From: Miscanthus floridulus
Lineage: Eukaryota > Streptophyta > Magnoliopsida > Poales > Poaceae
Direction of reading: 5' to 3'
Length of the DNA: 64,000 nt
NCBI RefSeq assembly: GCF_019320115.1
Contig: NC_089588.1
Coordinates: forward strand, 118,000,803-118,064,802
The notes under the pieces are model-generated. The model was given only the letters and a program-made list of their open reading frames with translations. It was not told where the DNA came from and did no database searches. Positions 22,252 through 35,321 of the stretch are shown here, one piece after another. A program made the translations under genes and the position numbers. Numbering within the stretch: the first letter of the stretch is position 1; every line of letters begins with the position of its first letter.

Positions 22252-25200
22252 TCAACGTCCTAGAGCTAGCCTTTCAGTCTCACGAAGGTGTTGGTACTGA
22301 GGATTTGTACCTAAGTCAGACTCTCGATCATGGTAGGCGCCTCTGACGTGTACAATCTGGTCCAATATGAAGTTGCAAAGGTCGCCGACGAGCTCTAAGA
22401 GTTGGTCATCCTTGTATGGGTCTCTTTTCATTCCTTTCTCTTCTCTCCACTACAAGAAAACAAGTTTCAGTTTAGTATTTCATACCATTTATGAAGTTTT
22501 TATACTACGGGTGAAGAGGTTCAAACTTACCCTTACACTCTCAGGCCTCTGCTTGGGGCACTGTGTGTTTTGCATATGAAAATATTAGGTAATGCTTTTG
22601 ATAGCCATGTAACGGAGTACTGAAGAAGTAAGTTACACTTACCGCACATAGTGTTTTTATAGCCAGCTTTTCCTTCCTCGCTGGATCATGCCTTCCGTGA
22701 TGATGAGAGACATAGAACCTAAATGCCCTGTTCGAATTATTTTAGCAAATACAACTTGTTAGTATGCATAAGTGAACGTTACAAGTATGTATACAGACAT
22801 ATAAGCTAATGAGGATTGTCGATATGTATACGTCTTGAGAATCGATATGAAGTCTTTGTATGTCACCGGGTCCTTATCTATTGAATCAAAGACCCATGCC
22901 ATGCTCTTCCCGACATCGACGGCTATACAAATCCAGTGGTTGCTGCATGGATTTAATCATAGAACTAGATAAGCTCTTTTACATCGAATAAAATATATCG
23001 AACATAGCTTTAAGTTATAGTTGAACTTACTCGAAGTTGTATGGTAGCCATATAGTAGAGTGTTGTTGGAGATTTTTGAAAGCCAGAGCAATGTATGCCG
23101 CAACCTTAAGGGACTCTTCCCTTAGCTTCGCACTACAGATGCGCTCTTTCTCCCGAAGAGTCTTTGCAGCTGCTAGCTCTTTGGCATCCAGTGTCCACCG
23201 TTTAGGGTAATTAAAATTTGTTTGGGCTATAGCTTGAGGGTCTACATACCCGGCTTTCACACTTGGCATTTGTTTGACAATGTGCACTTGCATTCTACAA
23301 ATCACGGCGTGGGTTAGTTACAACAAAATTCAAAGATTGCATTCATATCATATCGGAAGGACAAGGACTTACAGGCACCACGTGCGAATTAGATTCATCT
23401 CCATTTCTCCCAGGTGAAAGCATGTGTGCATGTCATTGAAGTCAAAGACAATTTTCCCGGCTGGGCTTCCAAATGTGCCGGTGGGAAAGCATGCTTGTAT
23501 GATATCTATGCTCGTTGGGAGAACACGCAAGTACTAATCATGAAACCTTCTCATTCCAAGTGGTAGGCGCTGGATGTCCCGGTTTGGTAGGAAGGGCTTG
23601 CCTCTTTCATATTTTTTCGGGCAATCCTTTGACCATTCGATGGCATCAACATTTGGATACTGCTTTGCAATTTGGTGAAGTTTGCTACTAACGGCCTCCT
23701 CAGAACCCCGTGATGGGACATTTTTAACTTGGTTTTCAGGCTTGAACTGATCATGGGAATACCACTTGGACACCGACGAGACGTCTTTGATCGGAACATA
23801 AACTGGCCTTATGTGGATTGGAATCTTCTTTCGGAGTTCCCATTCAGGCACGTCCTCATCTTCTTGTGCATCACCTTCTTCAGGAGGCACTTGTTGTTCA
23901 TGTATCGGTTGTGCTTGTTGAGAAGACTGTGGCATCTCATGATGCACTTGCCCGGTATGAGCTGGAGAAGGTTGTGGCATCTCATCAGGCACATGCTCGA
24001 TAGGAGGCGGGGAAGAATGTGGCATCTCAGGAATGTGGGGGTCACGAGACGGTGAAAATATCTCCCTGGCCTCAACAACTCGCTCCAAATTTGGGAGAGG
24101 GGGAGGCGGCGAAGAAGCAGTCAATATAATGTCCCGTTTGTGCCAGAAGATGAACTGCCCCATAACGTCTCCGAGTAACACCAGCCCCTCGGGAGTTGCG
24201 TAGTCTATCCTCCACTGCATGAACTCGGGCTTCACTGTATGCACCTCGACCCTAGTGTAGTCCGGCGGTATGTTATTATTGTGGTGTAAGCCACCGGGAG
24301 GATGTGCAACACCCGTTGCCACCTCCATCACAGTGTTCTGCCGGCCGCTGAGAAACACCAAGGTGCAACTAGTAGGTTCCCGTATGAGATCGACTGAGGT
24401 TGTGGCTGCAGTGGAACTTTGGCTGCTAGGAACTTTCGGAGGGCTGCCAACTAATGCCAGTTCTCCCGGTGGCGTCACTAATATACGTGGCTCCATAGAC
24501 ATTCCTTGCTCCTCCAGTGCCTTCGCAACTAGAGCCTTCACTTGGAGCTCAAGACTAGTCTCCCGGTCTCGGCCATGTTTCTTGTATATGTGCTTGTCCT
24601 CTTCGAATCCTTGCTTCCAAGTCATCCTTTTCCCTAGCCCCCTGGTGCGGCCTGTGTGCTCCTTATTTCCCAAGCCAAGGCTAAGCTCGTCCCTCTCTCT
24701 GGAAGGATTGAATGAGCCCTTCTCTTTGTCTTCAGCATATTTCAGTATCCTTGATACCGCCTCTTGGGTCTCTGGCTTATCAAACTTAAGATTACTGCCG
24801 GATGGTTCTGTACTCCTCGCATATATCCAGTTCCTTGAGCGTACCTTCAACTTCGTCACATCGATATTCCCAGCAGCTGCGGCCTCTTCATCCATCTTTC
24901 TAAACTGCTCTTCCTTGGCATAGTAGCCACCGGGGCCTAGATGATGGTGGTGTTTGTTCCTCTTCGCTAGCTCGGTGTTACGAGCACTGAGCTCCAATGC
25001 CTCCGCTGAAGTCTTCTGAGCCACGAGCTCCTCCCATTGACTAGGAGTTATTTTGCCGAACTCGTTGAAGGGAGTTAACCCCTTTTGGATATACTTCGTG
25101 TTAAGCTCCAACCTCCAACGTCGCAATGACTCTCCCATCATCCTGATAGCATTTTTTTACCAATTCGTGCTTACCCTCCGGAAATCTAAAATTGACCTTC

Positions 25201-25977
25201 AGCTGCCTATCCCATAGTGCATTCTTTATGTTCTCTAGTACCTCTTTCCAGTTAGGGATTGCTGGGTTCAATTTATCTCTTACTAGGGCCCCGATCGCAT
25301 TACGGAATCGTCCTCTTAATTCCTTCGGCTCAAGGATCTCCCCTGCTGGCCCAACCTCCGTTATCACATAGCAAGCCTTATCTGGATATAGATTTCCTTT
25401 TCTATCCCCTCGTTTCCTCTTAGGCTTGGTAGTCGTGGTTGTGTCTTGAGTTTGTGGAGCAGAGGCATCATGATCCGTCTCTATGGTTGTTGCCTCTGCT
25501 CTCCTTTTCTCTACTCCGTCTTGTCCAGCGAGATGTCGCGGATGTCGACGTCGTCTTTTCTGAGTTTCAGGAGGGACCTGTATATAGGACAGGTCAAAGT
25601 GTTAGCAGAGGTAACACAGCCAAAGCTTTAGCAAAATTTACAAGCTAAGGCTTCTTCCCTACCTCCTCGTTCGGGTCAAAATCCTTGTCCAAATCTTCCT
25701 CCGTTGGCCTCCTTCTTGCTTCAGGTGGGAAAGGATCCTCGGGACTTTCATATCCCTCTTCTGACTCATCATCCTTTTCTTCTTCGCCTTCAGCAGCCTC
25801 TCCTTCAGGGCCTTCCTCCTCATCACACTCCTCCTGAGTAAGCATCACTTCTAGATCTTTTTCTACCTCGTTATCGAACTGTTCCTGAGTAAGCTGGTCC
25901 TCTAGTGCTTGCTCCTCAAGGGTTGGCTGCTCATCATGCTCGGGGCATCGAGCTGCATGGTCTGTTGTCCGCGACAT
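22252..25977 (-). pseudogene. CACTA-2 TNP1-type / Ulp1-like (C48) gene, broken
   Basis: Multi-exon minus-strand gene. Exon 1 (25,977 to about 25,664) encodes an acidic N-terminus. The next exon (from about 25,577) is basic, then carries the plant Ptta/En/Spm transposase-type domain (GALVRDKLNPAIPNWKEV, NFRFPEGKHELVKK, MMGESLRRWRLELNTKYIQK, ITPSQWEELVAQKT) and a Pro/His-rich linker. 3' exons encode an Ulp1-type domain: HWICIAVDVGKSMAWVFDSID (about 22,932-22,870, His and Asp present), FRFYVSHHHGRHDPARKEK, and a C-terminus ending NPQYQHLRETERLALGR. Lesions: an A7 tract at 25,152-25,158 shifts the frame after LVKK (A6 would keep it), and TAG at 23,534-23,536 replaces the residue after RRFHD. The cysteine motif (CGYYV-like) expected after CPKQRPESV is not found. 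The family is usually transposon-encoded and may bind subterminal repeats. Confidence 0.8.
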
Positions 25978-26289
25978 TATTTCACGCTTTGTTCTAAAAG
26001 ATGCAAGAAAGTGTGCTTTAGGTACGCGAGAAGGTATAAGAAATCAAAAAGGTCTATAAACCAAAGTAGTCCTATAAAACAACAATATAAAAAAATGAGA
26101 AGTAGCAGTGGTAGAGGCCTCAGAAACATGTCAATCATCATCTGATCTTGAACTTGGAGCATCAAGGCATCATAACAGAGAAGAGAGGAGAAGGTAATGT
26201 AGGGGCGGCTGCTAATGATGCCAAGTTCCTCACAAGTTCTTGATCATCAGCTCATATTCCATATAATGTATGGACTTGGACAATTTCAT

Positions 26290-26920
26290 CATCGGCAAAA
26301 CAAAGGAGAGGAGAGGAGAGGGGAGATTTGGCAAAAAAAAGCAACTGCTGCTTAACAAACATAGAGAGGAAAAGGTATAAAAAAAGCAGCTGCTGCTTCC
26401 CAAACATAGAGGATAGGAAAGGTGGCAAAAATAGAGGAGAGGGGAGATTTGGCAAAAAAAAAAGCAGGTGCTGCTTCCCAAAAAAAGCAACAACTGCCAG
26501 ACAGAAGTAGAAGTAGTAAACAGTAGTAGTAGGGAAGTCGTAGAGTAGTAGTAGAAGTAGCAAAAGCTGCTTAGGAGAGAAGAGTAGAGTGGAGTAGAGG
26601 AGAGGAGAGGAGTAGAGTGCAGTAGAGGAGAGTAGTAGTAGAAGAGGAGTGGTAGAGTAGTAGGAGAAGAGCAGGAGTAGTAGTAGGAGTAGCAAGTAGT
26701 AGTAATAGGAGTTGTAGGAGACCAACCAGCAGCCACTAGTAGTAAGAGTTGATAGAAGACAGAAGATAATAAGTAGCAATAGTAGTAAGTAGAGAGAGGA
26801 GTAGTAGGAGTAGCAAGTAGTAGTAGGAGCAGCTGGCCAGCAGCCACCAAGTAGTAGTAATAAGAGTTGTAGGAGACCAACCAGCAGCCAGCAGCCAGCA
26901 GCCACTGGTACATGGGCAAA
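26290..26920. repeat. AG/AGT-rich low-complexity tract
   Basis: The sequence is dominated by TAGTAG, GAGGAG and AGTAGTAGGAG motifs. CAACCAGCAGCCAC-type segments and GGAGACCAACCAGC recur about 150 bp apart (near 26,720 and 26,875). The long minus-strand Tyr/Leu/Ser-rich frames here are low-complexity artefacts. Confidence 0.85.
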
Positions 26921-29198
26921 TCAATGATTTCGCTCATGCTAACCACATTTCTAATACTCAAAATCACCAAACAGGAAACCAAGACATCATGATAAAACAA
27001 AGAAAACGTAATACTACGTTTTTGCTGAAATTGATGCCACTTGCACCTAATAATAGTAGACAAATAGGATGCAAGCTGCAGACAAATAGATTGCAGGTCG
27101 GATGAAGAATAGGATGTAGTAGCTGCAACATCCAAATATTATATGAAATAGAGATAACTGGTAAGTGCATAGGCAAAAAAGTCATGAAATATAAATAACT
27201 GGTAATATTATATGAAATAAAAAGTTTCTAGCAGATCCTAAACAAGGTCACAACAGAAATTAGCATTTTAGTTTTCACCCATATAGAGCTACAGTTAGTT
27301 TTCACCCATATAAAATTAGCTTACAAAATCAGCTATTGTTTCTATCTATCACATGCTTAATCAACTAACGATGTCTTCCTAGTTGCACTAGGGTACTAGA
27401 TGTCTGATTGGGTACAAATAGCTTTGATGAATGAACAAAAGCTAACAAACACCTGCTGTTATTGCTGTGCTGAAGTAACAAACTTGCTGAAGTAACAACC
27501 ACATAATTGTTGCCTTCAACTTTTATGAAATGATTTTTTTTGTTTTCCTTCAACCACATAATAATTGCACTAGGGTACTAGATGTCTGATGCCCTTTTCA
27601 TTTTCAGGACAAAAAATGGTTGTACAAACAAGAAAAAATAATTATGGCTTCCTCACTGAGTATGAGAAGCAAAGGTTGCTGGCATTGCAAGGAATAAAAG
27701 GGTTCTGGAATCCTATGATGGCCTTGACATGAGCAGCAACAACACCCATCCAAGAGGAAAAAAAGGTGATTTGTCTTATAAATGTGCACAACTACTAATA
27801 TTCTAAATTGTTCTAATACACAAACAGAGCTAGCAGGAAAGCCTTTTCTAGCAGCTAGTGAACACAAGCAGTAGAGACGAATCCCAAAAATACCAAAATG
27901 ATGTCAATTTTTTCTAGTTCACTCTAAGTGTGTGTTCTAATAGCAAACCCGAATAACTTCTTAAATAGTTAAATTACGATAATAGAAACCATTGACAAAA
28001 CAAACAGATAAGCAATACTACATTTAGCTCGATTCTATGTGGCAGCAATCCTTACGCCTAAAAGTAGAAAAAGGATGCCACTTGCTATTTTGATGAAAGG
28101 AAGAGTATTCCAACACCTAAACTGAGCACCTCCACTCTAAGCTCACCTCGAATACTAAAGGATGCTTGTAACGTAGCTAACAAAAGAAATAACAATAAGC
28201 TCTGCTCTAAGTGGCAGTGTGGCACAGACCCATCCTTGCAGCCAAATCAAATTGTTGTGAAACAAATTGAGAGCAAAGCACATGAGATAAGGTACCACCG
28301 ATCAGTTCCTGCTAAAACCATTCTTATTCTAAACACATTTCTAACCCAATCACCACTATAGCAAGAGGATGCCACTTGCTATTTCACAGAAAGGAAGCGT
28401 GTTCTAACAGCTAAAATGAGAACCTCCCAATCTCAGCTCTCATATTCAAAATCATGAAAACAGATGCTGTGCAATGGGTTTTCAACAAGCACATGATATT
28501 TAACGGGTTCAGAAAAGAAAAGAAAATATGGGATTATAGGAAGCAGCTAAAATATCGACTTCTAAAATTGGTTGAATCTGTTGGAATACTTTGATTTCCT
28601 ACTGTTTCAAGGGAGTGATTAAATATCTAGGCTGCAGTCAGCCCCATGGGGGCAAACAGTCAAACCACACTGGAAACATATAACTTTCAGAAATAAAGCA
28701 TGAAAATTGATAAATTTTGATTCCAAGTAGATATAGTTTCAGAGAGTTTACTATAGAAAAAAACATATTTCAGCTCAATTGGTTGCCTGGGTAAAAACAA
28801 AAGTAGGTATGAAGAAAAAACAAAAGTGGTGTGAAGAAAAATGTATGTGCACCTAGAAGTAAATCAGCCAAGTCATATAAAAAGTCTATCTATCTATATG
28901 AATGGTAAAGTACCTATATGAGCGTCGGTGGCTCATTTGCACGCGGACGCGTGGTCTATGACTTTTTGCAGAATCAAAATCAGCAGAGCTCTCGACCAAC
29001 GACCAACAGCAAGATAAATAAAACCCTAGATAGAACCAACACACAATTCATCTAAATGCATCTCCCAGCAAAGGATTCAAGCTATTGTCACCAAACGCTG
29101 CCTACAGGAATCCATCCTATCATCCCAGCAATTGACACCCTATCCTCATTCCGCAATCAATTTGACCAAATTCCTTGGGCGACGGGCAACATCAAAAT
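26921..29198. other. AT-rich region, probable long 5' intron of the CACTA-2 Ulp1-type gene
   Basis: I see no conserved coding frame here. The region lies between a GC-rich, TATA-proximal leader at about 29,200-29,630 and the first recognised coding exon at 25,977, so a long leader intron is the simplest reading. This is inference. Confidence 0.4.
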
Positions 29199-29627
29199 CT
29201 ATCCAGCAAAAGAAGGAGCATACCGGCACAGGTGTTCAGAAGACGACGGTGAGCCGGAGTGGCAGGTGATGAGGTCGTCGAAGGGGTCCTGACAGCCGGT
29301 GGCCTGGCGAGTTGAAGCGGTCGAAGGTCCAGAAGCCGTAGGGGTGCGGCCGCGCTCACCCACCGCCGAGGAGCTCGCCCGTCGTCGGCGTGCGGGGGCA
29401 GGACGTCGGGGGCCGGGCACGGGGCACCGGGAGCCTGCGTCGTCGGCGCGCGGGGGCGGGCGCCAGGGGCCGGGGGCGGGACGCCGAGCGCCGAGGGCTG
29501 GTGTGGGTGGGCGTGGGACCGGCGGCGGGGCCAGCAGCGTGGGCAGCGGTGGAAACCCTAGGCAGCCTGACGGCGTCGAAGGAAGAAGACAGCGCCCAGA
29601 CGATGACTCCCGTGCGCTACCCTCCAA
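29199..29627 (-). other. GC-rich leader/first exon of the CACTA-2 Ulp1-type gene
   Basis: The minus strand just downstream of two TATA-like sequences is GC-rich and open for about 140 codons (Pro/Arg-rich, no domain). It resembles a transcribed leader rather than a conserved protein. Confidence 0.4.
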
Positions 29628-29642
29628 TTTATACTAGGTATC

Positions 29643-29649
29643 ATTTATA
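29643..29649 (-). promoter_or_regulatory. TATA box beside internal CACTA-2 repeats
   Basis: TATAAAT on the minus strand, with a second at 29,627-29,633, directly adjoins a repeat pair (GTAGGGGCGGYT type) at 29,645-29,725. It would drive leftward transcription toward 25,977. Confidence 0.55.
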
Positions 29650-29725
29650 GGGGCGGTTCCTGATCCAGCCGCCCCTACAAATACATTTTTAGGGGCGGTT
29701 CCTGATCCAACCGCCCCTACAAATA
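29645..29725. repeat. Internal copy of CACTA-2 subterminal repeats
   Basis: Two inverted pairs of TAGGGGCGGTTCCTGATCC and GCCGCCCCTACAAAT lie some 6.4 kb from the nearest element end, next to the internal TATA box. Confidence 0.85.
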
Positions 29726-29789
29726 TTTTTTTAAATTATAAATTATATATTTTTATATCATAAAAACACAATTATAAATTCTACATTTT

Positions 29790-31680
29790 GTTCAAACTTT
29801 CTCAAATGAAAAAATGGACTATATAAGGATTGTAGATCTTGATGAGATGAACAACCTTGTTATTCAGAGTTTTTTCATCTGAGGTCATTTAGTGTCTCAT
29901 TTGAGCAAGTTTGACCAAGTCAAATTTGGTCAAATGAAAAAACAACACTTTGACTCTAGTATTATGAACTCTAAATAACTTCAAATTGAAAAGTTTTGAA
30001 TACCAAGTTTGATCATCTTAGCAAGATCTACAATTGTTGTTTTGGTCAACTTTCCATTTGAGAAAGTTTGGACGGTTCAAATTTGTGATTTTTAAATTTC
30101 GACGCCTACAAACTAGTTTTCGGAAGCCTAGGTTATCTCAAATTGAAAAGTTTTGAATACCCAGTTTGTTCATCTCATCAAGATATACAATCCCTATATA
30201 GTCCATTTTTTCATTTGAGAAAGTTTGAACAAAATGTAGATCAAATTTTCACAAGTGTGTGACATAGTTTCAGACAGTCTATATGAGATTCAAGAATTTG
30301 TGACTAGTGTTTGATAAAACTTTCTCAAATGGGAAAATAAGCTATGTAAGGATTGTAGATCTTGATGAGATGAACAACCTTGTTATTCAGAGTTTTTCCA
30401 TCTGAGGTCATTTAGTGTCTCATTTGAGCAAGTTTGACCAAGTCAAATTTGGTCAAATGAAAAAACAACACTTTGACTCTAGTATTATGAACTCTAAATA
30501 ACTTCAAATTGAAAAGTTTTGAATACCAAGTTTGATCATCTCAGCAAGATCTACAATTGTTGTTTTGGTCAACTTTCCATTTGAGAAAGTTTGGATGGTT
30601 CAAATTTGTGATTTTTAAATTTCGACGCCTACAAACTAGTTTTCGGAAGCCTAGGTTATCTCAAATTGAAAAGTTTTGAATACCCAGTTTGTTCATATCA
30701 TCAAGATATACAATCCTTATATAGTCTATTTTTTCATTTGAGAAAGTTTGAACAAAATGTAGATCAAATTTCACAAGTGTGTGACATAGTTTCAGACAGT
30801 CTATATGAGATTCAAGAATTTGTGACTAGTGTTTGATAAAACTTTCTCAAATGGGAAAATAAGCTATGTAAGGATTGTAGATCTTGATGAGATGAACAAC
30901 CTTGTTATTCAGAGTTTTTCCATCTGAGGTCATTTAGTGTCTCATTTGAGCAAGTTTGACCAAGTCAAATTTGGTCAAATGAAAAAACAATACTTTGACT
31001 CTAGTATTATGAACTCTAAATAACTTCAAATTGAAAAGTTTTGAATACCAAGTTTGATCATCTCAGCAATATCTACAATTATTGTTTTGGTTAACTTTCC
31101 ATTTGAGAAAGTTTGGATGGTTCAAATTTGTGATTTTTAAATTTCGACGCCTACAAACTAGTTTTCGGAACCCTAGGTTATCTCAAATTGAAAAGTTTTG
31201 AATACCCAGTTTGTTCATCTCATCAAGATATACAATCCTTATATAGTCTATTTTTTCATTTGAGAAAGTTTGAACAAAATGTAGATCAAATTTCACAAGT
31301 GTGTGACATAGTTTCAGACAGTCTATATGAGATTCAAGAATTTGTGACTAGTGTTTGATAAAACTTTCTCAAATGGGAAAATAAGCTATGTAAGGATTGT
31401 AGATCTTGATGAGATGAACAACCTTGTTATTCAGAGTTTTTTCATCTGAGGTCATTTAGTGTCTCATTTGAGCAAGTTTGACCAAGTCAAATTTGGTCAA
31501 ATGAAAAAACAACACTTTGACTCTAGTATTATGAACTCTAAATAACTTCAAATTGAAAAGTTTTGAATACCAAGTTTGATCATCTCAGCAAGATCTACAA
31601 TTATTGTTTTGGTCAACTTTCCATTTGAGAAAGTTTGGACGGTTCAAATTTGTGATTTTTAAATTTCGACGCCTAAAATG
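29790..31680. repeat. 522-bp tandem array in CACTA-2
   Basis: The landmark AAGGATTGTAGATCTTGATG occurs at about 29,825, 30,348, 30,870 and 31,392, giving a period of 522-523 bp and about 3.6 copies that are nearly identical. Each unit itself contains related sub-motifs such as TTGAGAAAGTTTG and CAAATTGAAAAGTTTTGAAT. No open frame is preserved. It lies between the transposase 3' end and the internal promoter. Confidence 0.9.
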
Positions 31681-31816
31681 TAGCAAAGGGTAGTCTCACA
31701 CACATGCATAAAATGTAGTATCACACACATACAAAAATATGTAGTCTTACACACGTACACAAATATATAGTCTCACACGTATGCATAAATGAAGCCTTAC
31801 AAACACACACAACTAG

Positions 31817-34800
31817 CTAGCCCGCTGTAACGACTTTCCCATTGACACCTTTTCGTTCCCATGGCATTATATCTTTGGGGATGTTCTTTTCCACAACACT
31901 GATCTTCTTAGGAAAGTCTGTGAATAACAGCATCTCATCATAGTTATTGTAAGCTTCAACATCGTCCATGCCATCAACTCCAATAATGTATTGTTTCCCG
32001 GAGGCAACCACGTGCTTTGTCTTCTTCTTCGGGGGGAGGTTACTTTGTGGGTCAGACATATAGAAAACTTGTGCGACACGTGAAGCGAGCACCCAAGGGT
32101 CATCTTGGTAGCCTAGATTCTCGAGGTCCAGGACTCTCAATCCGATCTCGTTCAGTTGGTGTTGTTTGATCCAGCGGCATCGAAACTAGGGCCACCGTTA
32201 TATCCCTTCCATAGTCAAGTTCCCATATCTCTTCAATGATTCCAAAGTATTGGATCTTTCGCCCTAATCCATCGAGAGCCTCTATTCGAACGCCGCTATT
32301 TTGGTTGCACATATTTACTATCCTTTGCGTGGGTATAGTACGTGTACCCATTGATATCATAAGCTATTCCAAGATGTAACTTGTCTCGATGGCCCCTCCG
32401 TCAACCTACTGATGGTAATAGAGTCTATGGTTTCTCCAGGCGGTATGTTTTGGTCCTTCAACCATATAGTTAGTCGTTGCTTGTGCTGTTTCATGACCCA
32501 ATCATCCGAACGGCCATTTCTCTCTGCCATAATGATAGCCAAGTGTTCATCAATATACGGTTGCATCAGTTGTGTACTCTGCAAGACACTGTAATGCGCC
32601 CGACTCACCTCTTTGTAATCATGGTCGATGAACACTTTTCTACCACTGGTGCCCTTCCCAGCCAGCCTACCCTTGTGACGAGAATCGGGTTTACCAATCC
32701 CTTTCTGTACTTTTAGGTACTCTTGACAGCACTCGACGACTTCTTCAGTACTGTAACCCTCTATCATGGAGCCCTCTGGGTATGCTCGATTATGCACGTA
32801 TCGACTTAAAACCGACATGAACCGCTCATAGGACCACATTTCATGCAAGTAGCAAGGGCCAAGCGCCTGTATCTGATGAACCATATGAATCATGAGATGT
32901 GGCATTATATCAAAAAAAGCAGGAGGTAAACACATCTCTAGTTGGTTTTGTGTCTCCACCACAAATTCATGTAGGTCACTCAGCTCTTCCTTGCCAATCG
33001 TCTTCTGTGAGATCTTTCGAAAAGAAGTAGCACATGTGGGTGATGGCCATTTTCAAGAACTCTGGCTTTATAGCCCTGATTGCAATAGGTAGAAACACTG
33101 TCAGCATCACATGGCAATCGTGAGCCTTGCATTGTGTTATTGACAAGTCCTTCATCGACACTAGCTTCTTCACATTTGCTGAAAACCCAGTCGGGACTTT
33201 GATCCCCCTCAGGAAAGTGCATATAGCTCTCTTCTCGTCTGGTGTTAGGTTGAAGCACGCCGCGGGCAGAGTGTATTTTCCATTAGCCTCAGGTACCGAG
33301 TGAAGCTGTGGCATCATGTTTAGCTGCACCATGTCTTTCCGTGCTTTCAGACCATCCTTTGACTTGCCTGTGTCCATCAAGGTAGTAATGAGACTCTCAA
33401 AGACATTCTTCTATACGTGCATAGCATCAATGGCATGGGGGACCTCCAAGTCTGGCCAATAAGGCAGATACTGAAAGAAGATCGATTGTTTCTTGAAAGG
33501 TACGCCTTCGATAGAAGGTGTGCTTCTATCTCTGTTCGTCCCATCTGGATTCTTCTTTCCATAGACGACGCGTATATTTTTCACCATTCTGTACACATGT
33601 TCTCCGTTATGACGTCTCTCCGGAGGGGGTTCAATCTCTAGGGCGTTGTCATAAAATCTAAAGAACAATTTGCTGCGGTACTTGTGACTTGTCTTTAAGA
33701 AGCGTCGGTTCCTTAGGTAAACTATCTTCTTGGATGCATCCAGGTACACCCATGTAGTACCATCCAAGCAAACCAAGCATCCCGTCTTCCCTTTGATCTG
33801 TCCAGACAAAGCAAACAACGCGGGGTAATCATTGGTAGTAACAAATATTATTGCTCTACATATGAAGTCCTCCTTTCGGAACGCATCGTACATCTGCTCC
33901 CCATGCCTCCATAGTCTCTCCATTTCTTGCATCAAGGGCTCGAGGAACACGTCTATATCAATGCCTGGTTGTTTAGGGCTAGAAATAAGAATAGTGAGGA
34001 GAAGGTACTTTCTCTTCTGACACAACCATGTTGGGATGTTGTACATGGTCAAGATCACTGGCCATGTGCTGTGGTTGCTCATCCTCTCATTGAAGGAATT
34101 CATTCCATCGGTGCTTAGGCCAAACCGTACATTCCTTGGGTCATCGCTGAATTCTTTGTGCTTCTCATCAAACCTTTGCCACTGACTACAATCAGCCGGG
34201 TGTGCAATCTTATCATCATCCACCTTGCGCTCATCATCCCACCATGTCATGAGTGCGGCTTCTTTAGGGTTTAGGAACATACGTCTCAAGCGGTCGGTCA
34301 CTGGCAGGTACCACATTACCAGGGCAGGAATTCTTCTCTGCTTTGCATCATTGCCTAATGGAGTGTCCTCTGGGGGCTGAGATTCTTGTACCACCTTTTT
34401 TGTACCCTTCTTATTCCTCTTTTTCCCCGTGGATGGTTCGTCCCCACCGTAAAGGTCATTGTTCTTGTACCGGCTGGCCCCACACCGAGGACATTTATTC
34501 AATGACTTGAACGTTTCACCACGAAAAAGTATACAGTGGTTGGGGCATGCATGTATTTTTTCAACCCCCATTGTCAATGGACTTATGATCTTCTTCGCTT
34601 GGTATGTGTTGGCGGGAACTGAGTTTGGTTGTGGCAGCACCCATGACAGGAGATGCAATAGATCATTGAAACTACAGTCTGACCAGCCGTACTTAGCCTT
34701 CAGGATGAGCAGCTCAAGCATGAAACGTAGCAATGTCCAATGTGTCGGACAACCCTTTTCAACACCATACACAGTCTCCTTCGATGCTTTTGTCACTCTT

Positions 34801-35321
34801 TCTAAATTTTCTAGACCTTTCGGGCTATTTAGTAAAATCTCTGGTCCAAGGGTTCGAATCATGTCATCTAAATCATCTTCAACTCCGACACGTGCTCCAC
34901 CATCATTATTGGCACCACCTTCGTCGTTACCATCCCAACCACCAGCATCACCACCTTGTTCATTGCCAAACTCGAAATCCATTTGTGCATCAAGCTCGGC
35001 TAAATATTGGGACATGGATTCTATGGTTTCATCGTCGTATTCCTCCTCATCCTCGTCGTTAACAATAACCGTTTCACCATGATGAATCCACACTGTGTAG
35101 TCCTCAACAAATCCTCGTATAATCAAATGTGATCTGATGATAGTCACATCTGTCCATGCCATACGGTTCTTGCAATCTTTACAGGGGCAAATAATTGTAT
35201 CCTTATTCTCTTTCAATGTCGTTGCATGCTTCGTTGCGGCTTCAATAAATTTATCCACCTCTTCACGGAAACCTGCCTTGAACCTTAACGAACCATACAT
35301 CCAAGAGTTCCTGTACTCCAT
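31817..35321 (-). pseudogene. CACTA-2 TNP2-type transposase, broken
   Basis: Frame 1 (35,321-33,411, 636 codons) has the transposase-associated domain with CPCKDCKN at 45-52, an acidic stretch (90-150), HACPNHCILFRG and CPRCGASRYK (257-286), and the TNP2 catalytic region with LSTDGMN (402-408), NHSTWPVILTMYNIP, GIDIDVFLEPL (453-462) and CLVC (515-518). Downstream come the DUF4218 region (33,380-32,357, KAHDCHVMLTVFLPIAIRAI, LPPAFFDIMPHLMIHMVHQI) and DUF4216 region (32,330-31,817, RIEALDGLGRKIQYFGIIEE, YQDDPWVLASRVAQVFYMSD). Lesions are TAG at 33,411 where ...DAMHV should continue, a frame change near 33,018, one near 32,360 and one near 32,180. The family cuts and pastes CACTA DNA; this copy cannot make a full enzyme. 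Confidence 0.9.

Noticed and set aside
26230..27135. Minus-strand frame of about 300 codons rich in Tyr, Leu, Ser and Thr
   Set aside because: It is a by-product of the AGT/GAG low-complexity tract, with no domain and similar frames in other phases.
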